Shown piece after piece: positions 1-10,722 of a DNA stretch of 64,000 nt. A program made the translations under genes and the position numbers. The stretch is from Moniliella sp. 'wahieum' (Eukaryota > Basidiomycota > Moniliellomycetes > Moniliellales > Moniliellaceae). The notes beneath the pieces are model-generated. The model had not been told where the DNA came from. It made no database searches and worked only from the letters and a program-made list of their open reading frames with translations. How positions within the stretch are numbered: the first letter of the stretch is position 1; each line of letters starts with the position of its first letter. The stretch is from assembly GCA_003971905.1 (NCBI GenBank), contig RSEE01000015.1:1-64000 (forward strand), given 5' to 3'.

Positions 1-117
1 CCCTCTTCTCTTCCTCTTCCCTCTTCCCTTCCTCTTCCCTCTTCCCTCCCTTCCCCCCTTTCCTTCCTCCCCTACCCTCGCGCACTGCCTCCATGCTAAC
101 CGCCTTTTCCCACCCAG
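1..117 (+). other. 3' part of an intron (partial, window edge)
   Basis: Positions 1-60 are an almost pure C/T tract. It is followed by a branch-site match GCTAAC at 95-100 and a CAG acceptor at 115-117 directly before the first readable exon of the bromodomain gene. The upstream exon and the start codon therefore lie outside the window. The ATG at 93 overlaps the branch site and is not a credible start. Confidence 0.6.
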
Positions 118-2055
118 ACACCGCCTCGGAGCCTCAGCTGTCTGCTACCTCTGCGCCGGCCGAGGGTGCCGCGCCTGCAGCGCCTACGTCCACCTCCTCG
201 AGCCATCCACCAGCGCGCCGCCCCGGCTTCGGTATCGGCGCCTCCTGCCCCGCGTGGGCCGCTGCCCGAGTACGATCCGAGTATTGTAATTGGCGGGGAG
301 GCTGGGCGTCCGCTGAAGCTGACGGTGGCCCAAGTCAAGTACTTGCAGAACGTGCTCAAAGCTCTCAAGAGCCGGACCGAGGCGCGTGCCTTTCTTGCGC
401 CCGTCGATCCCATCGCGCTCGGTATCCCGCACTACCGTACGATCATCACTCGACCCATGGACCTGGGTACGATCGACATTAAGCTTGCCTTGACCGCGGC
501 CGCGGTCAAGGGCGGGAACAAGCCGACGGAGAAGGTCAAGTTGGCGCCGCGCTGGGGCCTGGATCTGCGACGGGACGTGTATGCAACGGCAGAGGAGGTG
601 GAGGAGGAAGTGCGGTTGACGTTTAACAATACCCGAATCTTCAATGGCCCAACCCACCTGATCTCCCTTGCGGCCGATGTGCTGGAAACAGTGTTTGACA
701 AACAAATCAAGGGCTTACCCAGCCCCGATGCGCCCGAGCCGCGCAAGAGCTTGGAACTGACCGACAGTGCGCGGCCCAAGCGCGAAGTGCACCCGCCCGC
801 GCCGCCGATGCCGTATGTGGAGCAGGAGGCACCCACCAAGCCCAGTACCAAGTACCGACGCGACTCGATGTCGCTGGCGGAAGAAGCGCATTGGGACAAG
901 GTGGCGCGGGACGAAGTGCGGTTTTGTGGCAAGGTGATCAATGAGCTGTTGAAGCCGGTGCACAGTGCGGTGGCATGGGTGTTTTACGAGTTGCCTGACC
1001 CGACGCTGGACTATGCGCCGGCGTACTATGCCATGATCTCCCATCCCATTGCGCTGGACACCATTTTGTCCACCTTGCGCCAAGGCGGCTATGCCGATGC
1101 GAGCGAGTTTGACGCCGACATGCAACTGCTCTTTCGCAACTGCTTCACCTTCAACCCAGCTGGATCGGACGTGCATTTGATGGGCGAACAGCTCAAGGCA
1201 GTGTACGACCGTGCGTTTGCCAAGCTCCCGCCGCCGCGGCCGTACTTGCCTGCGCCGACACCGGAACAAGCCGAGGCACTGCAGGTGGCCACCTTGCTAC
1301 GCGACCAAGCCAACGCCTGGCTCGCTCAGGCCGCCGAATTGGAACACACCCCGACGCCCAAACTGATCCAGCAGGCCCGGCAGGCCCTCAGCTCGCTCAG
1401 TGCGGGCGGCAGCACGGGCGCTGGCGCAGGGGCCGGCCTGGCTCGGGCCGGCTCGCCGCCCAGCACGGCCAAGCGCCGCAAATCGGTGGGCAGCGACGCG
1501 CCCAAGAAACCCCCGGCGAAAAAGGTGAAAAAGACAGTGGAGGAACCGGAAAAGAAGCCCAAGCCCAAACGCAAGCCCAAGCCGAGTGGCGATTCGGACG
1601 AGGAGGATGTACGGGTGGTGACGTACGAGCAAAAGGAAGAGCTGGCCAACAAGATTCAAACCTTGTCGGAGGAACGGATGGATGGGGCATTGAAGATCAT
1701 TGCGGAAGACCGGCCAGAGAGCACCATGGGCGACGAGGAGATTGAGTTGGACATTGACGATCTGTCGCCGCGCACCTTGTATCGGCTTTACCGCTTTGTC
1801 GTGCGACCCAAGGACAAAAAGACGACGCACAGCAAACCCGTCAAGAACGCCAACGATGGTCGCAAACGCGGTACCGGCGGTCTCAAGGGCAAAACGCTCA
1901 ACGAATCCGAAGAAACCGAACGCATTCGCCGTCTGCAGGCGCAGCTGCAACAGTTTGAAGGTACCGCTCTCCCACTTGCTCCGACCGCCCACGATGATCT
2001 GGTCAACTCCGAGTCGTCGGGCGACGAGGAGAGCGACTCGGGCGAAGACTACTAA
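118..2055 (+). CDS. BDF1: BET-family double-bromodomain protein (Bdf1-like), 5' partial
   Basis: This is a chromatin reader that binds acetylated histone tails and works with TFIID and SWR1 in fungi. Bromodomain 1 lies at about 340-720 (GIPHYRTIITRPMDLGTI, then FNNTRIFNGP with the acetyl-lysine-binding Asn). Bromodomain 2 lies at about 930-1230 (YYAMISHPIALDTIL and NCFTFNPAGSDVHLMG). A basic, Lys/Pro-rich linker at 1460-1600 resembles a nuclear localisation signal. The extra-terminal (ET) domain is at about 1620-1800, with EIELDIDDLSPRTLYRLYRF. The C-terminus is an acidic Ser/Glu/Asp tail. One continuous frame runs from about 200 to the TAA at 2053. The Ala/Ser-rich first 80 bases after the acceptor read better in another frame, so one indel near 200-230 is likely. 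The start lies upstream of the window. The domain order BD1-BD2-ET is diagnostic. Confidence 0.93.
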   Translation, partial: TPPRSLSCLLPLRRPRVPRLQRLRPPPRAIHQRAAPASVSAPPAPRGPLPEYDPSIVIGGEAGRPLKLTVAQVKYLQNVLKALKSRTEARAFLAPVDPIALGIPHYRTIITRPMDLGTIDIKLALTAAAVKGGNKPTEKVKLAPRWGLDLRRDVYATAEEVEEEVRLTFNNTRIFNGPTHLISLAADVLETVFDKQIKGLPSPDAPEPRKSLELTDSARPKREVHPPAPPMPYVEQEAPTKPSTKYRRDSMSLAEEAHWDKVARDEVRFCGKVINELLKPVHSAVAWVFYELPDPTLDYAPAYYAMISHPIALDTILSTLRQGGYADASEFDADMQLLFRNCFTFNPAGSDVHLMGEQLKAVYDRAFAKLPPPRPYLPAPTPEQAEALQVATLLRDQANAWLAQAAELEHTPTPKLIQQARQALSSLSAGGSTGAGAGAGLARAGSPPSTAKRRKSVGSDAPKKPPAKKVKKTVEEPEKKPKPKRKPKPSGDSDEEDVRVVTYEQKEELANKIQTLSEERMDGALKIIAEDRPESTMGDEEIELDIDDLSPRTLYRLYRFVVRPKDKKTTHSKPVKNANDGRKRGTGGLKGKTLNESEETERIRRLQAQLQQFEGTALPLAPTAHDDLVNSESSGDEESDSGEDY

Positions 2056-3056
2056 GGTATCTATGAGCCAACCTGCCAAGGTGAGACGGGACAAGCCGGT
2101 GAGAGAAGGAGGGAGGGGATGTCATAGCCAGTTGGGGGTCACCAGTTGGGCACTGGGGTCCTGCTGGTCTTGTTTGACAGGCATATGGAGAGCGCTGTTG
2201 AACCGAGAGGGATCGGGGAAAGGTGTGTCTCGGTTGACAGACACAGGCACAGGTGTGCGGGAAAGGGGCAGAAGGGGGAAGGGGGAGGGGATGGAGTAGA
2301 GGAGTAGTGTTGAACGTACCCCAAGCCAACATTGTTGGAAATGGATTGGCTGTATGTGGAACGACGAACAGGCCCACGGGGGGGCTGCGCCGGGCCCGTG
2401 GGGGAGCACGGGAGGAAATGGAGGTGTGGAAGCACCGAGGAGGAAATGCGCGAAAGCACAGATGGGGAAAAGACACGAAAAACAGGTGCCCGTGGAGACG
2501 CAAAACAGGGAGAGTAAGCGCTGAGAGCGAGCTTCCGATCACCTGGGTCAGGGGGAAGGCGGGAAGGGGAGAGTGGAGGCGAGAGGCAAGAGAGGAGAAT
2601 GTGGAAGAGGGAGGGGGGAAGGGGGCTTCCAAAGTTCAAAAACGATGAAGGCGATTGTGTGGAGCGAGGGAGAAGAGACGAGTGGGGGCATGCACCGACA
2701 CGACGGATGAGATAAGGTGGACCTGCCAGCAGGCAGGAAAAGAGTGGAGAAATGATTCTCTCGATCACGAGATGTGCACAGTGCTGGTGGGGATGCGAAG
2801 CACCGGAGCGTGGGCCAGGGCATAGAGAGTTGTTACATATAGTACACAGTCTTGCGGAGTCCAGGACCCAGGACGGTCCTGGATGTAGTGCGGGGACCTA
2901 CGAGCAAAACGATCACCTCTTCGGCGCTTCTTGGCACGCAAGGTCCATCGAGGCAGCCGAGACGTAGTAAGCAGGCGAACGAAACAAGGCAGAACAGAGA
3001 GAGCCTGGGGGAGAAGTTAAGGGGGGGGGGGGACAGAAGACAAGAGATGCTACTCT
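2056..3056. other. Convergent intergenic region, no gene seen
   Basis: This 1-kb stretch lies between the 3' ends of the bromodomain gene and DHH1. It is strongly purine-biased on the + strand (repeated GGGGA and GAGAGG runs, and a long G run at about 3021-3032). Open frames on both strands are low complexity and match no family I know. It probably holds both 3' UTRs. Confidence 0.5.
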
Positions 3057-4626
3057 TTATTGGCGAGCAGCCAACGACGCCCCCCCCGCCCGCTGGCACC
3101 ACCACCCCGGCCACGGCCGCGGTACCCGCCGCGCCCATTCGGGCGCCGGTGGTTGCGTGGGGTGGGTGTCGGTAAAGTTTTGCGATTGCGGGATGGTGGC
3201 GGCATGCATAGCCGCCTGAGTAGGAGGAATAACGGGCAAGCCGGCTTGTGGGTTAGCCGGAATGGGCGGAAGCCCGGCCGGGGCACGTCGCTGGATCTCT
3301 GCTTGGGCCGCAGCCTCCCGCTCCCGATCGTCAATAAGAGCGGGTGAGACATAGAGTTGCTTGTCGATTGTGCCGGGTATGGGCTGGATTTCGGTACCGA
3401 GCTCTTGTTCGATACGGTAGAGGTTAAAGCGGTCTTCGTACGTGATAAGGTTGATGGCCAGGCCCAAGTGACCAAACCGGCCCGAGCGCCCAATGCGGTG
3501 CAAGTATGTCTCAGCATTCTTGGGGAAGTCAAAGTTGATCACCACATTGACAGCTTGGATGTCAATGCCACGGGTGAGCAGGTCGGAGCAGACCAAATTC
3601 CGGCACGCACCGTTGCGGAAGTCATGGAACACGCGGTTGCGGTGGCTCTGCAGCATCTTGGCGTGTGAGTAAAAGCACGAGTAGCCCAGCTCGGTAATCT
3701 TTTTGGCGAGCAGTTCCACACGGTTAGTCGAGTTGCAAAAGATGATCGACTGGTTGATTGCAGACGGCTGAAAAGGGTGTTGAGGCAGTGCACCTTTTGC
3801 CGCTCTTCGACGTAGGCATAGTACTGAGTCACACCGCGCAGCGTAAGTTCGTCCATCAGGTTGATTTCAAACGCGTTCGTCATGTGCTTGTCCTTGAAGG
3901 ACTTGACGATGAGTGGGAAGGTGGCTGAGAAGAGCATGACCTGCCGGTCACTGGGGAGTAGCGCCAGGAGCTGCTCCATCACCGGGGTAAACTCGGGAGA
4001 AAGTAGTTTGTCGGCCTCGTCCCTAATCGTAGGAGGTCAGCACCCGATGAGAGAGAAGACGCAAAAAACAAAAAAGAAAGCACGTACATGGTGAAGATGT
4101 GGCATTGGGACAGGTCGGCAATGCCCTTGCCGGCCAAGTCGAGGATGCGCCCGGGTGTGCCGACGAGAACGTGGACAGTTTGGGAAAGGCGGAGAATGTC
4201 GTCCTTGAGGCTGGTGCCGCCGGTGGAGACCATGACCTCAACCCCCATGTGTTTACCGAGGGTCTTGGTGACTTGAGATGTCTGAAGTGCGAGCTCACGA
4301 GTAGGGACGAGGATGACGGCTTGAATCTTGTTCTTCTTGGTGTTGAGTTTCTCGAGGGTGGGGATGACGTAGGCACCTGTCTTTCCCGTGCCGTTCTTGG
4401 CACGAGCCAAAATGTCGCGGCCGGTGAGGGCAATGGGGATGGCTTCTTCCTGGATGGGGGAGGGGCGCTCGAAGCCAGCCTCGAAGATGCCCATGAGAAG
4501 CTCGCGCTTGAGGTAGTAGTCTTCAAAGTCGTTGCCCTTGATGTCGGTCACATCGGATGTTTGTGGACGGTCGTCCTTGGGCGGGGCAGTGGCCTGGGCC
4601 TTCCAGTCGGACGGAGCAGAGGCCAT
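3057..4626 (-). CDS. DHH1: DEAD-box RNA helicase Dhh1 (DDX6/RCK family)
   Basis: This is an ATP-dependent helicase of cytoplasmic P-bodies that promotes decapping and translational repression. Reading from the ATG at 4626: Q-motif [11 protein letters not shown], Walker [26 protein letters not shown]. The DEAD box itself is completed across an intron at 4023-4087 (donor GTACGT, acceptor TTAG). Then come [27 protein letters not shown] (a Dhh1 signature), [13 protein letters not shown] and [10 protein letters not shown]. Between LFSRLQ and [14 protein letters not shown], near 3745-3760, the frame changes by one lost base inside the invariant [11 protein letters not shown] segment. The tail runs into stop TAA at 3057 in one frame. 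An overlapping frame ending near 3050 gives an RGG-rich tail ([13 protein letters not shown]), so the true C-terminus is uncertain. It is transcribed divergently from the GlnRS gene. Confidence 0.95.
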
Positions 4627-5151
4627 GGCGGGGTGGGTGGGGGTGGGGGCAGCGGCAGCAGAGCGGAGTGCGGGGCTGCGGAGAGTGGTGATGGCAGTGG
4701 TGGTGGTGGGAGCGGTGCAGGCGGGCTGGCCGCGACACGGCCTGGGAACAAGAACAAAGCCCCCCGGCTCAATGCTGGCAGGCTGGGCCGCTTGCGTAAG
4801 CGGCGTGTGCTCTGTGCCTGGCCCCGTGCCGTGCTGCTGAGCGCTGAGCTCAGCGCTCCTGCCCCTCTGCCGCCCTGCCGCCCTGCCGCCCCCCGCCGGC
4901 TGGATCCACCCGCACGGGCGCAGTGTCTGACGTAACGCACCGCGTGAGCGTGGCGGGGGCGCCGGCCTCACTGATCAGTGGGTTTGCAATGTTCAACGCC
5001 CGGGCGGAATGCGCGGAGCTTCCACGTGCTGCTCTTTTTTTCCAACCGAGTACTGATACCAGCTGCCCCGACTTCTGACTCACGCGCGTGTCCCCTACCT
5101 GCCCCTTTGTCTCGTCCCCCCCCGACCACCACCGCCACCCACCACCACACC
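4627..5151. promoter_or_regulatory. Divergent promoter region of DHH1 and GlnRS
   Basis: This is about 525 bp between two start codons facing away from each other. It is GC-rich, with GGTGGT-type runs close to the DHH1 ATG and a C/T- and CACC-rich leader before the GlnRS ATG. I see no clear TATA box. Open frames here are composition artefacts. Confidence 0.55.
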
Positions 5152-7885
5152 ATGTCCAAGCCCGCCGCGCTCACGCCCGACGAGACGGACGCGCTCAGCG
5201 CTCTTTTTGCCGAGCGTCTCCCTCTCTGGCGCCAAGGCCAAGGACGTGCTCAAGAAGCCCGACGCGGCCCGCCTGCTCCAGCACCTGCTCCAGACTGCTG
5301 CCTCCGGCCCCGTCGAGCCCAAGGTTGCCACCCTCCTGGTTACCGCCGCCACCAGCCCACTCAAACTCGACGCCGACCAGCGCACCTACATTGCCCGCCG
5401 CGCCCTCGATGGCTCGCTCAAGTCCAACGACCAGGTCAACGCCGCCGCCGCCTTCCTCCAGGGCAAGCCTGCCGGCGAGGTGGACAGCAAGGCCTTTGAC
5501 CAGGCAGCCGGGGTCGGTATGTTCCTATCCCCCCCCCCCCCTTGACCTTTTTGTTACGGACTTTTGCCTGCTTACCCTTTCGGGCCTGTTGCTGACGGCT
5601 TTGTGACCAGGCGTGGTGGTGACCCCTGAGCAGGTCAAGACGGAGGTCAGCAGCTATGTCGACACGCACAAGACAGAGTTGGATGCTGCGTTCGGGTGGG
5701 GCAAGCAAGGTGCGATGATGGCCTACCTCAGGGGGCTTCCCTCGCTCCGCTGGGCTGCCCCCTCGACATTAAGAAACAAGTGGAAGGCGTGTTGACGGCG
5801 CAGTATGGCGACCGTACCGAGGCGATGAACAAGGTGCGCGCGGCGGAGAAAGCGGCACGAGAGGCCGCCAAGAACGACGACCGCAAGTCCAAGGCGTCCG
5901 CTGCCAACGCCCATGCCCACAACAGTACCGCCGCCGCGGCCGGGGGCGAACAAGTGGAGGCTGGTGCGCTGGCTCGGCCCGAGGCCATGTTTGAGACGGG
6001 GTTCCTTTCTCGGCTGCACCAGCCGGGGGGCAACCCGCAGACGCACAAGGAGCTCAAAGAACAGCACCTCCGTGCTACTGGTGGCCACGTGGTGACCCGT
6101 TTCCCCCCTGAGCCCAATGGGTTTCTCCACATTGGGCATGTCAAGGCGATTTCGATTGACTTTGGCTATGCTCGGGTGCACAAGGGTCTCACCTACCTTC
6201 GCTACGACGATACCAACCCGAAGCCGAGGAGGAAGTGTACTTCCGTTCGATTTTGGAAAACGTGCGCTGGCTTGGGTTTGAGCCATTTACGGTGACCTAC
6301 TCGTCCGACTACTTCCAGCGGCTCTACGACTTGGCCGTCGACCTGATCAAGCGCGGCGGCGCCTACGTTGACCATTCCACGGGGGAGGAAATCAAAGCCG
6401 AACGCGGTGGCGAGGCCAAGGGCCCCCGGCACGAGTCCAAGTGGCGCAACCGCCCAATCGAGGAGAACCTGGCCGAGTTTGCCAAGATGAAGAGGGCGGG
6501 TACAAGCCTGGCGAGGCCACGTTGCGCATGAAGCAGGACATTCTCGGCAACGGCAACCCGCAGATGTGGGATCTGGTCGTACCGTGTCTTGGCCGCGCCG
6601 CACCACCGTACCGGGTCCAAGTGGTGCATCTACCCTACCTATGACTTTACCCACTGTCTCGTCGATTCCTTTGAGAACATCTCCCACTCGCTTTGCACCA
6701 CCGAGTTCCAACTCGCGCGCGAGAGCTACGAGTGGCTGTGCGATGCAGTGGACGTGTACAAGCCACGTCAGTATGAGTTTGGCCGTCTCTCGCTCGAGGG
6801 CACGCTGACGTCGAAGCGCAAGCTCAACAAGCTCATCCAGTCCGGGCTGGTGACCGACTGGGACGATCCTCGGCTCTACACGGTCATTGCGCTGCGTCGC
6901 CGTGGTGTGCCGCCCGAGGCGTTGCTCGAGTTTGTGTCGGGCCTCGGTGTCAGTACCTCGCCTGCGCTCGTGACGATTGACCGGTTCGAGTGGGCGGTGC
7001 GGGCGCACTTGGAGGCGGTGGTACCGCGGTTGATGCTGGTGCTAGAGCCGCTCAAGGTGGTGGTTGTCGACGATGAGTTGCCCGACGACTGGACCTGCGA
7101 GGTGACCAAGCCCCTGCACCCCAAGGTCCCGGCCATGGGCCAGGCAAGGCAGTGGTGGGCAAGACACTGTACATTGATGCGTCGGATTTCCGCACCGAAG
7201 ATTCGCCCGGTTACTTCCGTCTTGCTCCGGGCAAGACGGTGGGCATCCTCAATGCGCCCTACCCCATCACGGCAGAGCGGTACGAAACCGACGCGAGTGG
7301 CAAGCCGTCGGTGGTGTATGCCAAGTTTGACAAGAGCGGCAAGAAGCCCAAGGCATTTGTGCAGTGGGTCAGTGGTGTGCCAGGCGAGGCGGTGCGCATC
7401 GCCGAGACGCGCATCTTCTCTCGCCTCTTCACCTCCTCCAACCCGGGTGGCGAGCGGACCTGCTCGCCAGCGTCAACCAAGACTCCAAGAAGGTATACAA
7501 GGATGCGCTGATCGAGCGTGCCTTTTGGACCGTCGCTGCCCGCGCCATGGCCGCCGCACGCACCCACGCGGCGGAACGGACAAAGGAGGCCACCGCGCTG
7601 GCCGAGGAGGCGCGCAAACAAACCGGGCTGTTGGAACTGTTGCCGCCCGGGGCTGGACGCGGGGCGCCGGCGCCTAGCCCGGACCAGTTGGTGGGTAAGG
7701 AGGTGGTGCGCTTCCAGGCGATGCGGATCGGCTACTTTACTATTGACCGCGAAGCGGTCCTGCCCGCCGACCTGGCTGCGGTGGCGCAGAAGGGCTTGTC
7801 GGCCGAGGAGGCCAAGACGACCAAGATTGTACTGAACCGGATCGTGGGGCTGAAGGAGGACAGCGTCAAGGCGCAGGTCAAGTAA
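5152..7885 (+). CDS. GLN4: Glutaminyl-tRNA synthetase (cytosolic), frame-broken
   Basis: This class I synthetase charges tRNA-Gln. The start ATG at 5152 opens the eukaryote-specific N-terminal appendage ([19 protein letters not shown], then [12 protein letters not shown]). An intron at about 5516-5611 (GTATGT...CCAG) separates the two halves of the appendage. The catalytic domain begins around 6090 with [16 protein letters not shown] (the HIGH box), continues through [17 protein letters not shown], and carries the KMSKS-type loop [11 protein letters not shown] near 6810. The anticodon-binding beta-barrels follow ([27 protein letters not shown]). The gene ends at TAA 7883-7885. The frame must change at about 5203-5215, 5755-5760, 6219-6222, 6491-6494, 6577-6580, 7137-7147 and 7453-7457, each time within family-conserved sequence. 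Each looks like a one- or two-base loss and none like an intron. An essential gene with this many breaks points to consensus errors. Confidence 0.95.
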
Positions 7886-8413
7886 AGTACCCAGCAGGCG
7901 GCTGGGGGCACGATCCCCTTGGGCTCCACTGGTGTGTTGGTGCTGTTCTGCTGGCTGGATGGCTGCGTATATGTGGAATGCATTCGGTAGGATAGAGTCG
8001 CCGAGCTTTGACACAGTCTGTGATAGTAGGAAGGCAGGACGGGACAGGGGGCGCAGTGGAGCAAAAGAGGATAGCAAAAAGGGACAAGAGTTGCGGCCTG
8101 GCAAGACGATCCCGCTTCCAGCCACAAGCCTATATAAAACGACATGTTGCTACGTAAACAAACAAGGGTGTTGCTACGTAAACAAACAAGGGTGGCTTGG
8201 TTGAAGAGTGTATTGGTACATGCCCAGCCGAACATGAACGCCATGAATGACTTCGCAGAGACACTAGGTGTTGAGAGGGGGGTAAAGGGGGAGGGAAAGC
8301 TCAGAAATCCATGCCAATTTGCGCGCCAAGGAGGGGCACTCTGCCCTACTCGATGTTAACCCAGAAGCGCCTAACCGTGGAGCCACTGCACGGTCAAGTT
8401 GCCGAGAAGAGAA
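7886..8413. other. Convergent intergenic region
   Basis: This is the 3' flank shared by GlnRS (+) and IMP dehydrogenase (-). It holds a TATATAAAA run near 8131 and the two-copy repeat listed separately. No coding sequence is recognisable. Confidence 0.5.
8146..8193. repeat. Perfect 24-bp direct repeat, two copies
   Basis: Two identical, adjacent 24-base units lie at 8146-8169 and 8170-8193. Each begins GTTGCTACGTAAAC and ends AACAAGGGT. Each unit contains TACGTA and a GTAAACA forkhead-like core. The repeat sits about 15 bases downstream of a TATA-like run. Confidence 0.9.
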
Positions 8414-10253
8414 TCAAGCAAACAGGCGCTTGGTGTAGCTCTCCAAGCCCGACACGCCGCCCTCGAGCTGGGCCGAGGCGGTGCGGAGCTCAAAGCGGAC
8501 CTTGCCCGACCCACACCGGCCCGCAAAGCCTCGACCGAGGTGATGCCCATGTCCTGGAACGAGTGCTGCAGACCGGTGTACAAGTAAGGAACAAACTTTT
8601 TGATGCTGCCCTTGTCCTGCACGGCGCCACTCACGCCCTGCGCCACCTTGACGGCATCCGCCTCGGAAAAGTAGCGCTGGGTCGCCGCGTTCTCCTGGGC
8701 TGCGGTGGCCTTGGCCGCCTTGGCCGCTCCGGCGCCAGTCGCACCGCTGTGCGAGGCCTTGTTGCCCTGGTGCTCCATCGCTTCGAGCGATCCCATACCA
8801 CGGTACCCCTTCAGCGCTTGCCCTCACGGTAAAAGTACTCGCCCGGGGACTCGGTCGTACCGGCCAAGAGGCCGCCCATCATGACACCTCCGGCACCCAG
8901 TGCCAGCGCCTTGGCAATGTGCCCCACGTTTGAGATCCCGCCATCGGCAATGACTGGCACGCCAAACTGGTTGGCAAACTCGGCCACAGCATGGACTGCC
9001 GTACCCTGCGGCCGGCCGACGGCCATGACCTCTTGGGTAATGCAGATCGAGCCACTGCCCATGCCAACACGCAGTCCGTCGGCCCAGCGGCAATCAGTTG
9101 CGCTGCCTGCTCCCGCGTCACCACATTGCCCGCCACCACCTCGAGCTGGGGCCACTTGCTCTTGATCCACTGGATCATCTCCACCTGGTACGTCGAGTTG
9201 CCCTGACTCGAGTCAAGGATGACCACGTCCAAGCCTGCATCGACAAGAAGACGCAGACGCTCGCGGTCGTTGGGCCGGGTGCCAATGGCAGCAGCACAGA
9301 GTAGAGCTGCTTGGTAACCGGGTGCTTGCTGGCCAACGGGAAGTTTTGGTTCTTGAGCAAGTCGGAGCGCGCCAGCAAACTCACCAACCGACCCGCCTTG
9401 TCGACAATCGGCAGCTTGCCCTTCTTCGAGTCACGCAGGATGGTGTTGGCTTGCTCCAGCGTCACGCCCCTCGGGGCAGTGACCAGCTCCTTGGTCATCA
9501 CATCTGTCACAGGCAGACTCGGGTCGCGGAACTGCACATCGCGCGCCGTCACAATGCCCAGCAATTTGCCGTGCAGCGCACCCGTGTCTGGAGAGGGAAA
9601 CAAGAAAAGAACAAGCCGTGTCAGTTTCGGGTTGGTGCCACGGGTTGGGCGAACGGGATCAGAGGACATAGGTAATCGGTCTCCGCAAGTCACCATGCAA
9701 GTGGTTGCATTAGGAGGAACGAAGGTAACAAGATGTGGTTTTCATCACTGTTCCTGCCGAGGGGGGGGGGAAACGTACCAGTGATGGGATGCCACAAAAG
9801 CCAAGGCGCTCCTTGATGTCCAGCACATCGCCCACGTCTCAGAGGGGGTGAGGCACAAGGGCTCGGTAATGAAGCCATTCTCAAACTTTTTGACAGAGCG
9901 CACCATCGCAGCCTGCTCGACCGGGGTCATGTTGTTGTGGATGACACCAATGCCGCCCATGAGGGCCATGGCGATGGCCATCTTGGTCTCGGTGACGGTG
10001 TCCATGGGCGAGGAGAGGAAGGGGGTGTTGAGGACCACATTGCGCGTGATGCGCGACTTGAGGCTGACGTTGCTGGCAGGGAAGTCAATGTAGCCGGGGA
10101 GGCAGAGGAAGTCGTTGTAGGTCAGGCCGCCGTGAGCTTGGCGTCCATGAGGTCCTGCATGGAGAGGCCGTCGCCATGCGGGTAGGTGGCGAGATGGGCG
10201 AGCGCCTGGGACGCGTCGAGGACGGTGGGCGCGGAGGATGCAGCAGGGGACAT
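8414..10253 (-). CDS. IMD: Inosine-5'-monophosphate dehydrogenase
   Basis: This is the NAD-dependent oxidation of IMP to XMP, the rate-limiting step of GMP synthesis. From the ATG at 10253: an N-terminal leader, then [26 protein letters not shown] and [11 protein letters not shown]. The CBS pair follows around 9790-9330 ([10 protein letters not shown], then [17 protein letters not shown]), then [10 protein letters not shown]. The catalytic loop [20 protein letters not shown] retains its Cys near 9040. The C-terminus ends SYTKRLF before a TGA at 8414. An intron at 9588-9778 (GTACGT...CCAG) interrupts the first CBS domain. The frame changes near 10130, 9838, 9290, 9095 and 8820, again inside conserved blocks. 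Length and ending match the fungal family, so this is an ordinary functional gene with sequence indels. Confidence 0.95.
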
Positions 10254-10722
10254 GGCGTGGATGCGGGTGGTGGTGGTGGTGGTACTGGGGATGGTCGAGG
10301 GTAGAGTACAACAGGACCAGCTGAGGGCGAGGGCAGCTGGGGGCAGGAGGGGTGCCAGGAAGACGGCGCTGGCCGAGGCGAGGGGGGCTGGCTTATATAC
10401 AAGTGTTGTGGCTGCGTGACTTGGGGTTATTTTTTGCCGGGTTTTTTTCGGCGTCTGTGGGTCGTCGTGCTCTGCCTGTTCCGCGCGGCTCTGCGCTGCC
10501 GCGCCGCCGCATGGGGCACTGTGCCGGCGCGCCCCCACGGGCGTTTTTTTGCCGCGGCGGAACGGCTGGCCACACAGACAGACCAGATGACCACACCACC
10601 ACTCGGTGCAAACGGCGCCAACCCTACTGCTGCGCCGTGCCTACCAACACTCCACTCGGCTGCTTCAAACATGCACTTTGGCCCCCACGCCTACGACCCA
10701 CACCGCCTCGCCTCCACCCCGA
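10254..10722. promoter_or_regulatory. Promoter of IMP dehydrogenase and 3' flank of the Bro1 gene
   Basis: A TATA-type element (TTATATAC on the + strand, read as GTATATAA on the minus strand) at 10393-10400 lies about 140 bases upstream of the IMPDH ATG. A T-run (GGGTTTTTTTCGG) follows at about 10440. The remainder is GC-rich sequence without a recognisable gene. Confidence 0.55.

Noticed and set aside
5152-10253. Micro-introns or programmed ribosomal frameshifting as the cause of the frame changes
   Set aside because: The changes are losses of one or two bases relative to conserved protein sequence, so there is nothing to splice out. The sites share no slippery heptamer. They occur in unrelated genes at similar density.
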